A stretch of DNA of 64,000 bases, from positions 39,224,552 through 39,288,551 of the forward strand of contig OX419756.1 in NCBI GenBank assembly GCA_948567375.1. Direction: 5' to 3'. This document shows positions 36,171 through 48,690 of this stretch, piece by piece; within the stretch, counting starts at the first letter, position 1, and the number at the start of each line of letters is the position of its first letter. A program made the position numbers and the translations under genes. This stretch comes from Lunularia cruciata. Lineage: Eukaryota; Streptophyta; Marchantiopsida; Lunulariales; Lunulariaceae. The notes under the pieces were generated by a model. The model was not told where the DNA came from, ran no database searches, and was given only the letters and a program-made list of their open reading frames with translations.

Positions 36171-36320
36171 AGCTAGAGCTGCTTGATGTATAGGCTCCGG
36201 CCGAGGGTTTGAACGTCAGGCAGACTTGACAGGCACATGAGCTCCATAAAAATTGTAGTTTCTGTGCTTTGTCTTTTAGTGGGCCGCTGGAGCCCAAAAG
36301 AGCCATGTGAATCATCCAAG
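36171..36320 (+). repeat. Extra PIF/Harbinger right terminus
   Basis: Repeats the right-end sequence of copies A and C (GCTCCGGCCGAGGGTTTGAACG ... GGAGCCCAAAAGAGCCATGTGAAT in parts) just beyond copy C. It is a leftover of a fourth copy or a local duplication. The following 36321-36604 is unidentified; a Cys/Lys-rich open frame ends at 36434. Confidence 0.6.
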
Positions 36321-36609
36321 AGAGATAGATGTGAAGAAGGTTGTCAAGACACAAAGTGTACTAGAAAAGCATGCAAAAAGTTTCTTGTGGATAATACAAG
36401 AAGGAGAGAGTATTTTGGATGTGATGAAGGATAGCAAAGGAATGGAAGACCATATATATAGTAAAAGGAAAACCTAAGGGATAACATTGTGTTAAATTCT
36501 AATAGTGTTGTATAGAGAAATTTTCTTACCGCACTTAGTATATTAGAGTAGTGTAAGCTATATGGCATATATACCAGTGTTTTAAAATTTAAGTGTAAAT
36601 CATATTATC

Positions 36610-36762
36610 TGTTAGAAAATATTGTCACCATGACCTATCGCAATAGCACATCATAAAGCCCATTAAACATAAATTAGAGGACAACGGGAAATAATTGCTT
36701 CACTTTCTGTCATGTCACGGAAGCTACCTTCACACCTGAAGTAGGCTCACACATCCTTCAAA

Positions 36763-36833
<71 letters not shown>

Positions 36834-39800
36834 CCTCAGCACTGTCATCCAACTGAACTCTTGAATATTGACTTCCGGGACATCATGAGTATTGACCACT
36901 CAAGATATATAGTCGCTCTAATACTTAGCCTTAGTAATGACTGAACATATCTAGATAAATGACTATCCCACCGCATCTTTTATCAATCATGTTTGCTTTT
37001 GCTCTTGATCAGTCAAGTCATTGATAAAAAGCCAAACATAACAATCTCCACCTTTTGCTTGTATCCACCATATCATCCCAAAGAGCAACATTGAACATTG
37101 AGCAAGTTCATGCATAACTTGATCTTCTCAACAAGAATAGGATTAGTCAACATATCAGCTTCTTCTACCTTTGTGCCAAGTTTTTGCAAATTGATCTCAC
37201 TATTTGTCACAGCTTCCTTGATAAAATGATGTCTCACATCAATATGCTTTGTCCTTGAATGATACTTGATTCTTGGCCAAGTGAATAGCATGTGAATGGC
37301 TATCACAAAAAAGTGTGGACTTTATGTTAGAAAGTCCTACATCCTTGGCTAATCTTTGTAGCCACGTTGCCTCTTTGGCAGCATCAGTTGTTGCCATATA
37401 TTTTGCCTCTATAGCAGAAAGAGCAATAGCAAATCGGAGAGTAGACTTCCAACTTACTGCACCACCAACAAGTATAAAAACAAATTGTGTTGTAGACCTT
37501 CTCTTATCCAAGTTCCCAGCAAAATCAGAATCTACATACCCTATAATTCCTCCTTCTTTATCCTTCTCCACATCAAAGTATCCACTTCACAACTTCCCAA
37601 TGTTGTTTCCTTAAATTTGCCATGTATCTACTCACCATACTCACAGCATATGAGATGTTTGGCCTATTGTAGACCATAGCATACATTAAACTCCCAACAG
37701 CACAAGCATAAGTAACATTTGACATTACTTTCTCTCCTCCTCATTTGATGGACATTGCTCTAATGATATCCTAAATTGACTTGCCATTGGAGTGTTCATT
37801 GCTTTTGCATTCTCCATGCCAAATTGAGCAAGTAATTTTTCCAAAATCTCCTTTTAGATATCCATAATTTTCCCTTGCTCTTGTCCCAATGGATTTCAAT
37901 CCCAAGCACACTCCTTGAAGAACCCAAGTCCTTCATATCAAACTCCTTACCAAGTTATGCTTTCAATTTCTCCACCTCAACCATATTGTTTGCAACAATC
38001 AACATATCATCCACATATAATACTAAGATGATTAAATCAAATACTCTAGGTCCATGTAGCTTCTTGAGGTACACACAACAATCTGATTCACTTTTGTTAT
38101 ATCCATGCTTCAACATAAAAGCATCAAATTTCATGTACCAAAGTCTTGGAATCTGCTTTAGTCCATATAAACACTTTTGTAACCTACAAACCAGGTCCTT
38201 GTTCCTTGGTACCACAAAACCTTCAAGTTGATGCATGTAAATCTCCTTCTCTACTTCTCCATATAAAAAAGCAATTGTAACATCTAGTTGCTCCAACTCC
38301 AAGTTATGTAATGCAACTATTGCAAATAGTGCATGAATTGAAGAGATTTTTACCACTAGTGAAAAAATCTCATTGAAGTCAATACCTTCTTTTTGGCTAT
38401 AACCATTTGCTACAAGCATTGCTTTGTATCAATCTCCACTTGATTTTGGAAGTCCTTCCTTCCTCATGAATATCCATCCACAACCAATTGCCTTCTTTCC
38501 CATAGGCAATTTTTCAAGTCTCCATGTTTGGTTTTTGGCCAAAGACTTCATCTCCTCTTCCATTGCACAATGCTACTTTTGACACTCTTGATCTTGCATT
38601 GCCTCTTCATATGAAGAAGGCTCACCATTCTTCAAAAGAAGAGCATAAGCTACCAATGAATCATCAAATCTCTTTGGAGGACTTCTATCCCTATTTGGAT
38701 ACCTATGTTCATGAATCACTTCTGAACTTTGCTCTTCTAATGGTTCACTTGGTAGATCTACAAGAGGTGAGATGTATTCATTTCCAAGATCAATATCTAT
38801 CTTAACAAAACTGATTGAGTTTGTTTTTCCTTTTCTTTTGCTATAGTAATAGTCTTCATCATACTAGTCTCATCAAAAAATACATCCCTACTCACAACAA
38901 GACAACACCTTTCTTGATCCCATAATCTATATCCCGTTGTATCCTTCTCATATCCATTTTGTACATTTTCTAGATTTGTGATCTAACTTTGTCCTTTGTT
39001 CTTGTTGAATATGAACATAAGTTATGCATCCAAACACTCTAAGTGAAGAGTAATCAACATGACGACCTGTCCATTTTTCCATAGGTATCTTACACTCAAT
39101 AGAAGTAGAGAAGGAAATGTTTACCAGATGACAAGCCAAATTTATAGCTTCTGCCCAAAAACTCTTTTCCAATCCTGCATTGCTTAACATACTTCTTGCT
39201 TTCTCCAAGAGTGCACAATTTATCCACTCTGCCACACCATTTTGTTGAGGGGTGCCAAGTATGGTAAAGTGATGAATTATCCCTTCACTCTTACAATATC
39301 TATCAAACTCTCCAGATTTGTATTATCCACCATTATCACATCTCAAACACTTCATTTTCCTTCTAGTTTTTTTGTCCATCATCACCTTCCATTGTTTAAA
39401 GATAGAGAACACCTCTGATTTTTGCCTCATGGTGTAGACCCATACTCTCCTAGAGTAATCATCAACCAAAGATACAAAATATAATACTCCAGATTCTGAA
39501 GCTATAGGTGCAGGACCCCAAACATCAAATTGCACATAGTCTATAATTCCCTTCATGCAATGACCTCTTGTGGAAAAGCTTACCCTCCGTTGCTTTCCTC
39601 TTACACAATGCTCACAAAATTTTTACTTACAACTTTTAAGGCCCTTCAAAAGTTATTGCTTGGACAATTCACCTAGATCCCTTTCACTCATATGACCCAA
39701 ATGTAGGTGCCATAATTGAGTAAGATCTTTAGGATCTTCATTTTCAGAAATAGTACTTGCTTCTCCTCCAATAATGGTCTCTCCAACAAGCTCATAAAGA

Positions 39801-41487
39801 TTTCCTATCTTCTTGCTCTTTGTTACAACCAATGTTCCTTTTGATACCTTGAGTGTTCCATTTTTTGCTTCCCACCTCCAATCATTTGAGTCCAAAGTGC
39901 CTAGTGATATCAAAATCTTCCTTAACTCAAGAACATGCCTCACATCAGCAAGAGTGCTTACAATAACATCAAGCATCTTAATGTGTATTGTACCAATGCC
40001 AGTAGCTTTTTAAGTTATGTTGTTCCCCATTATTACAGATCCTGCATTGAATGGTTTGTACTCATGAAAGCACTCCTTATTTGGACACATATGGTAAGAG
40101 CAACTTGAGTCCAATATCCATGACTCCTCGAATTGATTTTTGTCTTGTGTAACACATAGAACATCCTCCACAACATCAAATGACTAAGCAATACATGCTT
40201 GATCTAAAAGTTGACCTTTATCCTTGTTGGACTCAAGCCTCTTGTTGTTACAATCCTTCTTAAAATGTCCAACCTTCCAATAAATCCAGCACTTTCCCTT
40301 GAAACCTCCAATTCTAGACTTGTCTGATCTTATCTCTCTCTCTCTCTTGTCCTTCTTTGATAAATAGAGCCTTTGAATTTGTCTTTTCTTGGTTGTCTTT
40401 TTTGCATCTCATTGGACAATAATGCTCAAGTGAACTCCTCACAGTTTATATCATCCTTCCCATATAGAAGAGTTGTGACTAGATGCTAATCTGATGGAGA
40501 AAGTGAAGTCAATAATAGCAGTGCATTATCCTCCTCTTCTAACTTAACCTCTATACTTATCAACTCACAACTGATTTTGTTGAAAGCATTGAGGTGCTCC
40601 ATAATACTCTGACCTTCCGTCATCTGCAACATATACAATTTTTGTTTAAGAAACAGTCTATTTGTCAATAACTTGGTTATATAAAAAAATTCCAGTTTGG
40701 CACATAGTTTTGGTGCAGATTTCTAATTCATAACATTGTATAGCACTTCATTGGTAAGGTTCAACCGAATAGTGCTAGTAGCTTTGAGATATGCATCTTC
40801 ATCTTTGCCATCCTCATCACTTTTGTCCTTCTATTTTTTCTTTATTGCTCTATGCAGTCCTTGCTAGACAAGAAGGTCCTTCATCTTCAGCTACCAAAGT
40901 CCAAAGTTGTTTTTCACATCAAACTTCTCCACTGCAAATTTAGCATTTGATAGGGATATAAACCATGCCATTGCTTTCTTATAAAATTGATTCTGGACTG
41001 ACTTCATTGCACACTCTGATCTCAAAACACTCTTCAGGACCAACCAACTAGTAGCTTTGATACCAATTGTTAGAAAATACAATCCCCAAGACCTCTCGCA
41101 ATAGCATAAAACACATTAAATGTAAATCAGAGAACAACATCAAATAAAGTGGTTCACTCCCTGTCTTGGAAGCTACCTCCACAGCTAAAACAGGCTCAGA
41201 CTAGCCTTCAAACCTTTATTTCTCATTGCATATATATATAGAGAGAGATAGTAGAGAGAGATAGTCTCTCAGCACTATCATCCAACTAAACTCTTAATTA
41301 TTGACTTGCGGGACTTCATGTGTATTGACCACTCAAGATATCTAGCCACTTTAATACTTAGCCTTGGTAATGACTGAACATATCTAGAAAAGTGACTGTC
41401 CCTATCCTCACTAACCGCATGTTTCATCAATCGTATTTGCTCTTGCTCTTGATCAGTCAAGTCCGTGATAACAATCCAAACATAACA
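36610..41487 (-). mobile_element. Complete Ty1/copia retrotransposon
   Basis: 4878 bp on the minus strand with LTRs 36610-37043 (3') and 41069-41487 (5'), both TGTTATGTTTGG ... TCTAACA. Perfect TSD TTATC at 36605-36609 and 41488-41492. The primer-binding site TGGTATCAAAGC (reverse complement of 41054-41065) differs by one base from the tRNA-iMet type. The polypurine tract AAAAGGTGGAGAT lies next to the 3' LTR (about 37044-37056). The 3' LTR carries a 60-bp TA microsatellite (about 36766-36829) that the 5' LTR lacks. Confidence 0.93.
37073..41053 (-). pseudogene. Copia gag-pol polyprotein, multiply interrupted
   Basis: From high to low coordinates: gag (about 41050-40480, LKQKLYMLQMTEGQSIMEHL), GAG-pre-integrase (LWHLHLGHMSERDL, about 39700), integrase core (YVQFDVWGPAP, LVDDYSRRVWVY, LRCDNGG, about 39550-39320; NCALLEKARSMLSNAGL, about 39200), reverse transcriptase (about 38420-37900, QLDVTIAFLYGEVEKEIYM, ILVLYVDDMLIV) and RNase H (37571-37073, GYVDSDFAGNLDKRRST). 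This is the standard copia order with integrase before RT. Stops and frameshifts occur throughout, so it is inactive. Confidence 0.9.
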
Positions 41488-41492
41488 TTATC

Positions 41493-44400
41493 TGCATATG
41501 GTATAGCTGGAGTACTTGAACAGCATAATTTAGTGTGATTATGCTCTTCTAAATTATACTAGATGGTAAATACTTTAGAGCATGTGTCCATTATTCTAAA
41601 AATAATCGTTAAAAGTAATGAATACTCGATATTCTAAAATAAGCTACACAAACTTTGGAAATTGATGCGAAAAATTTCATGAAGAGAGAATACGGATGTG
41701 AAGTTGCAACAAAAGATCGAGATGAAAGAGAACCGCACAAGGAAGTCGTTCCTTTTGACGGTAGTGAGCAAATAGTAATCATGGAGAGTGATCCATGTGG
41801 TGACAGAATAGTTCTTTTTCGGATGGTTCGAGTTGATAAAGTTTGCTATATTTCTTTCTATGTTAACTTTGCATCGTCAACAAAATTTTCTTGATTTACA
41901 TCAGATGGTCTATTTGCATAAATTCTGTGCAGGTGTATTTGAATGAATTTGATAATGAACCTCTGATATTTTCTTTGGGAATTATAAACGAACTCTAGAA
42001 TAATAACTTCTTGTCTTCGGATTATCCAATCCTGGATAAAAGTATCAATAACGCGTATTAGTCTACTACATGACCAAGTGAAGACCTTGCAATAATGAGC
42101 AAAATTGGAAGTTACATATAACTAAGTTTTCCAATTTTTATCCTGGCTTTCAATGGATTTTATATAGACTACAGAAAATCCATATACATAAAATATTAGC
42201 TAGGTCGAGAGACTGCTTTATAATATTAATTTTGTTTAACAGAACCGCTTTGCTCTACTGTTATTCATTGTTGTTGACCATACAATAGCTAATATTTTGC
42301 GAATGAGAAATGGTAATTAAATCTGAGTAGGGCAATCAGCGATCACCTTGACATTTATTTATTTAAAATTATAACTAGTAAATACATGGTTGTTATTTCT
42401 TAAATTATTATAATCCAGTAAATAACAGCCACTCATAACAACTGGGAACAAAATTAAAATCTAGGAATTTTTGGTGATTTCCATATATGCTTTTACTCTT
42501 TGTCACTATTCAAGATTTCAACAAGATTAATCAACTAGTTTAAGTCTTCTTTACTTTTTGAATTTGTTAGTCAGAATTTATACTTATGTTATAGAAGGAT
42601 GGACTCTAGATGGATTTTAAATATATAATAATTCTCATATTAACCAAGAATTTAAAATAGAAAATCATTCAAATTCACTTTCAAATAACTATCACCCAAA
42701 AGTAGAAAAGTCCCCCGTATATTAAAAAATTTGCATCAATATAGCCTACTGAGAGTATACATGACATAGGTCATATAAGAAATAGAACCCCTATCAGACC
42801 TCAATCACTTTATCCAACTTGATAGTAAATGTAAGAGTTTACTCTCTCCTTGGTCTTCTCTTCTACTTCTAGGGGAACTTACTCTTTTACATGTTTCTTC
42901 TCGTCTTACTTTCTTGCACCCACTTACTTGTCGAAATACTTGTGGTTTGATTTAACTCCATGTATCTTTTATAAGGATAGCCTTTTTTCAGTCTATAAAA
43001 TAGTCAATGATCTCTACATAATCAAAATGTATGAACTGAATAATATTAAAGACTGTCCATCCTATAAGTTATATCCATTAGTTAAATTACCATTATTATG
43101 ATACAATCTTACTGATAGTGTTCTATACAGTTATTCATTCCATACACATCTAACTCACATATAGTTTAGACTTTGAGCAAGATGTGTATTCATTTTTCTT
43201 TCATGTACGAAAACTTATAATTGACATGTATATTCTCATCTAAAATTCACATTTCATATTAGCTAAAATTCCTTCTAAATATTCAAATTTGATACCAACC
43301 TCCTTCAATGTCATCTTTAGCTTCTAGAGTAACCTTTTCTAAGTTCTTGTTTTCATCCTTATCATTTTCAAGTTCTTGTTTGTACAAAAATACTAATACC
43401 TAAGTATAATTTATTGTAGTTTTCTTACTAGTAGATACCCTTGTCAAAGTAATATAGATATACAATGCTTTGCTAATATAATATACTTTCTAGATAGATC
43501 AAAATTTTTTGATCTTCATTTTCATAAAACTAGTTGGACAGATGCTTGGTCAATATACGCAAAATCTCACATTTGTGTCCTAGATATGTAGATAACTTTA
43601 TAAGAAAAGATGAATTTGTAGATTGATAAACCAATTTATAGAAATTAGATAAATTTTTATATTGACAAATTAGGAATGATATATTTGGATGATTTTTTTC
43701 TCAAGAGGCTTGCTTAGATTTTCTTGTTTTAAATAACTAGATTGATGAATTATAATAAACTATTATTATTATACCTTTTTATGTATATTGTATGCTATTT
43801 ATTTTAAAGTTTTATATTATTTAAATGATATATTTATAATATCATTCAGAAGATTAAAATGAATTTATCATAGATTAGGTAAAAATATATGAACTGTATG
43901 ATAAAGTAGTCATTTATATTACAAAATCTACGATAGAAAATGTGCATAGTACAAGTTTTTATTATCTAGTATATACAATACTGTAACTCTGAAAAATGAA
44001 TCCTCATTAAGAGTGCAATTTACAGTTTACAATGAAAATATATATAAGGATGTATAAATCTTTGCATGACTTCTTTATTGATTAATATTATAGCAAAAAA
44101 AAAACCTTATAAAAACTAGTTTTGTAGGAATTTGAACATATTGGAGATGGAACTCATCTAACTTTAAGCATGAAATATAGAGAGAATATGGAGAGAGAAT
44201 GCATAGAATCTATTTGACCTATATATGATCTACATAATAATTTTACCTAAATAACACAATTTCTATAAAACACATTGAAAAAATGCAATCTATAACTTAA
44301 TCTTATCTCAAGATCTATACTTTTCAATAGCATGATTGGATATCACTCTTTTAGATTAAGTTCAAAAGAAGAATTTTTAAAGCTCCAAATGATGATAAGA

Positions 44401-45352
44401 ACATGGAAAATCAAAAGATAAGGATATTATCTAGCTCTAGCTTCACTAGTTCCATCTTTTAAAATAGAACATTATTAAATACTAAAATAAGGTCCTATTA
44501 ACCTAATTGATTGAATTTTCATTATCAACTTTGAACACTTATCATTAAGGAGTTATTAAAGGCAAATCATAAAACTAAAGGAAATAGAATTATAATGTTG
44601 TTTCTTATATCAGCTTTAAGGGGTATAATGTGTAAAAGATTGACGAGAGAAATAGGACAATGAAAAATCTGAATGGAAGATCACATTGGAAACTCTCAAG
44701 TGAACAAGACTTGTAATTCTTAGCTTGAGCTCAAGCTTTGGTATTTATAGACAACATGGGTACAAGGCTCTCAAGAAGCTTCCATAGAAGGTTCTTTCTA
44801 AAAGTTACTTTACTTGGAGTGCAATTTAAGCTAATAGTTTACTTTCCATGCAAGCTAAGCTAGCCATCAACTTTGCATACAAGTTACTCGATCATTGGAA
44901 AATTCCTAGAAGATTCTCACCAAGAAGCTTCTTAGATGCTAATAGAATATTCTCAAATGTGTACAACTATATGCTAATTCTAAAACCAATTAGCTATATT
45001 TAGTTATTGCTAGCACCATATTACATAAAGCAAAGTGAAATTATTTGTTTAATAAGTATAGTAAGAGCATATCTTCTTCAATTGTCAATATTTGCATATG
45101 TTTCTATAATAATCTAAAAAAATGCCAATTATTTGACTTTGAAAATCTGTCTTGATTTCAAATAAGCTTGGCAATAATTTCCCCCATGCACTATTGAAGT
45201 ATTACAAAAATCTGATTTTTCATCTCTTATATCTTTAGCATTTTATCAAAAACATTGCAAATATGTTTATCTCGCAAAGTAATCTCATCCAAACACCTTT
45301 CAGTATAACCAAAATTTGGATGAAGCTCATATATTCATGAATGTTCTCTTGG
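41493..45352. other. AT-rich non-coding stretch
   Basis: Very AT-rich. Short open frames at 41655-41894 and 42850-43101 have no recognisable domain. The right part (about 44630-45010) resembles 63735-64000 and contains GAAnnTTC palindromes; it is probably an LTR or transposon remnant. Nothing else identifiable. Confidence 0.5.
44630..45010 (+). repeat. Remnant repeat with GAAnnTTC clusters, copy 1
   Basis: Shares AGAGAAATA, CTTTGGTATTTATAG, the AAGAAGCTTC block and CATGCAAGCTAAGCTAG with 63735-64000 in the same order. GAAnnTTC occurs at 44775, 44787, 44910 and 44925. Probably an LTR of an unrecognised element. Confidence 0.5.
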
Positions 45353-45935
45353 TGTAATACACATAGCTAGACATATTATCTAGAGGCAAAAATTGTCTTG
45401 GTAACATCTAGAAGGATATTGTGTACAATGAGCTTGGAAGATTAGTCAAAGGTGTCACCAAAAGAGTATTTCTATTAATAGGGCAGAAGTTGAAAATAAC
45501 TTGAAAACTTTAGAGCCAATTTTGGAGGCCTAAATGGATGAATTAGGCCTTACAAATAAAAATATTCTCTTCCCTCAAGGGAGAAAAGCCTTGCCTTCTC
45601 CCTTTATGATTTGTCTCATCGAGAGCTTTCCAATGATACCTCACCCACATGATTATGAGCTCCACACAAGAAGATTCCCTTTGGTCAAACCCATTTGACT
45701 AACTAGATAGGACAAGGATTGACATGTCATCCAACAAGTAGTCAAAGGATGGAACTCACTGATAGGTCACCAATCCATGTATCTGATCCAAGGGTGGAGC
45801 TTCCTTTGAAGGGATCCTCTTTGCTATATAATAAAGGGAAGGTGCTCCTTTGGGACATCGGAGTATTGAGTGTGATGCTTACATTTTCTCTCTTGTAACT
45901 CTCTTGGAGAGTTCTATTTTCCTTGGAGTATTCCA
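45353..45935 (-). mobile_element. Solo LTR (family S), second copy
   Basis: 583 bp, reverse orientation to 35404-36134, with perfect 5-bp TSD CTTGG (45348-45352 and 45936-45940). The start reads TGGAATACTCC against TGTAATACTCC in the other copy. It shares internal blocks such as AAGGTGCTCCTTTGG and GGTGGAGCTTCC (plus-strand view). Confidence 0.87.
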
Positions 45936-47510
45936 CTTGGTTACTTTGCAAATAAAATTTTTTGTCAAAAAAATAATTTTCTATCTTTCTCTTTGCTTTA
46001 GAAGTACATAGTTAAGATATTATAAACAATAGTTATTTTTTAGTTCCACTAAATTTATTCAAAAAGAATAGCCATCCTTCTTTTTTCATAAAAATTTGAG
46101 AAATATTATTAAATGCTACTATAGAATCACTTCATATGTAGTTCTTCTCATAGGCTTTAAATACTAATCTTCATTTCCACCATTATTTATTGACAGAGAG
46201 ATAAGTAGAATCTTGGCCATAAAGTAATGACTCTTGTATTTTATTTCTTTAATATAAATCCATAATCCTAAAACTCTAATACAAAATTTTAAATCAAATA
46301 ATAATAATAATTTATTACATACATTTTTAATTATGTTTTTTACTACAAATGATACTTGTACATTGTAATTGATCCATGAAAAAGTATTTTTTATAAAATA
46401 TATCATAAGTAATCATATGTAGTTATTGATAATAAATTAATTTATAGTTGTTTGTAATATATGCCTCTCATGTTAATACAAGAACAATTTTTCAATTTTT
46501 ATTACCTATTCATATATAATATGGCCAATGGATCTGTGTGTGGCATCTAGACTATAATATATGTAGCATCCAAATAGGGTTTTACTTCATCCTTGAGTTC
46601 TCTAAAATATACTGTAGTATTATCATATTTGTTATGATATTTTAATATATTTCTACTTGAATTTCACATTTTAATATAGATATGATAATTATATTCAAGA
46701 AGAGATTATATGGGTTTAGTTTTTTTGTTCTATATATTTATGTTTCCAATATACACATTTTATGTTTCTTCACCTAGTCTTCATGTAAAGAACAATAAAA
46801 AATTTATTATTATTTTTGTATTGACCATTTCTTGAACAATTATTTAAGCTCTTATTTTTTAACACAAATTTAGCTTTGAGTTTCAATTTTGATGAGGCTA
46901 TGTATCATGCATATAAGTTCCAATGTCTCAAACAATAAAGGATATTTTTCTTTATATTGAAATTCAACACTCATAACATGGTCCACTAATTTAGTGTTTT
47001 TGATCTCATGCTTTTAGGCAATGAATATTAACATACAAACATGCAAAAGTACATTTTTATTCTTCATAGGTTGAAAAAGTAGAAAATGTTTATAAATTAT
47101 AATTTATTTTATAATATTATCCCTCAAACTTCTCTTTTCCATTCAAACTTTTCTAAAAAAAAGTCCATTTTATCAGCTTCAACTTGAATTATGAATAACT
47201 CACTCATTATATTTGGCCACTTAGGATTAAAAATTACAATTCAGAAAATAAAATTTTAAAACCATAAATTCCATCTACAAGAAGAATTATAACTATCTCT
47301 TTTGAAGTATGCAAATTGGATCTTATTTGGTTTGTTCTTGGATTGTAATATGAAGATATTGAAAGATCCAATTCATACACAACAAGATCGTTGTAAGTAG
47401 AAGCACCTTTAATGATCTTATACATAGATAGAAAATAATTACAACATTATTCTTCTAGTACTTATCGGATACTAAAAGTCCAAGGATTCAACATTGGATT
47501 AATTTTAGCT
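45936..47510. other. AT-rich non-coding stretch
   Basis: Strongly AT-rich with no supportable gene; frames at 46164-46406 and 47234-47425 lack known motifs. It ends where the 330-bp tandem duplication of N2 terminal sequence begins. Confidence 0.45.
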
Positions 47511-48180
47511 CTTACTTCAAGAGCCATGTTGTCATTATTGCTACATAACATACATTGTGGTCAACATCATACACTACAAAAACATAACTCACACATAAGT
47601 AATGCATTAACTCTAAAGTGCGACAATAATCAATTCAATATTGCACTCAAATCACACTCAAATTGGATATGAACTCTATCATCCACTTAACAAAAGTCCA
47701 ACAATTGTGCATTGATTCCAATCAAGCCACACCTACTCTAGCTAGGAGAATCTTGTTGGCCTTTGTCCCACATAGCCAAGAACTTGAAAGCTCAACATCA
47801 AAGAAGTGAGCTCTTTGGAACTGTACTTCAAAAGTACACCCTTACTTCAAGAGCCATGTTGTCACTATTGCTACATAACATACATTGTGGTCAACATCAT
47901 ATACTATAGAAACATAACTCACACATATGTAATGCATGAACTCTAAAGTGCCGCAATAATCAATTCAATATTTCACTCAAATCACACTCAAATTGGATTT
48001 GAACTCTATCATCCACTTAACAAAAGGCCAACAATTGTCCATTGATTACAATTAAGCCCCACCCACTCTAGCTAGGAGAATCTTGTTGGCCTTTGTCCAC
48101 CATAACCAAGAACTTGAAAGCTCAACATCAAAGAAGTGAGCTCTTTGGAACTGCACTTCAAAAGTACACCCCTATGCTTG
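47511..48180 (-). repeat. 330-bp tandem duplication at the N2 3' terminus
   Basis: Two head-to-tail units (47511-47840 and 47841-about 48170) share nearly all their sequence. Each contains the end of block A, block B (GATTATTG(C/T)(G/C)GCACTTTA junction) and 19 bp of flank (ACATGGCTCTTGAAGTAAG on the minus strand). The flank lies outside the element end, so the duplication came after insertion. Confidence 0.75.
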
Positions 48181-48639
48181 ACCTAGGTCTCCAACCTCAA
48201 TGGCATTGCTAATGGTGCAAATATTGCAAGTGATAGTGAGTCCCACTATATGATCAATAAGCATAACATGAAATTTGGCCATCATCAAGTAGTCCACAAG
48301 CAACTATCAGTAATTATTACTACCAACACTACCACTCTAACATCCAAGCAAACTAGCTTTGGTGTTACAAATTTCATGATTATGGTTGTATGTATATACA
48401 TTACTACACATCATACACTATAGAAGCACAACTCACACATAAGTCATGAATGAACTTTAAAGTACCACAATTGTCTCTTAGCTTGCAATTAGGGGGCAAC
48501 AAATAGTCATTTACTCCAAGTACATGATATGCACTATGGTGTGCCAAGATAAGGAGGCCGGATGCTATCTAGCTCCATCATTAGCTGCTTGTTTGTAATC
48601 TATATCACATCAAGAGTGAACTAGCTATATGTCAAGTAC

Positions 48640-48690
48640 ATCTAAGACATAACCATTGTCCTTGAGGAACCACCACAAGAGGAGTGGTAA
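48640..48690 (-). pseudogene. N2 PHD-finger C-terminal remnant
   Basis: Minus-strand reading gives VPQGQWLCLRCT followed by TGA, matching the last 12 residues and stop of the PHD finger in P (62563-62598). The preceding zinc ligands are deleted. It shows the PHD tail is a family trait and not unique to P. Confidence 0.7.

Noticed and set aside
36766-36829. Long TA run considered as a separate regulatory feature or origin.
   Set aside because: It lies inside the copia 3' LTR and is absent from the paired 5' LTR, so it is a microsatellite expansion.
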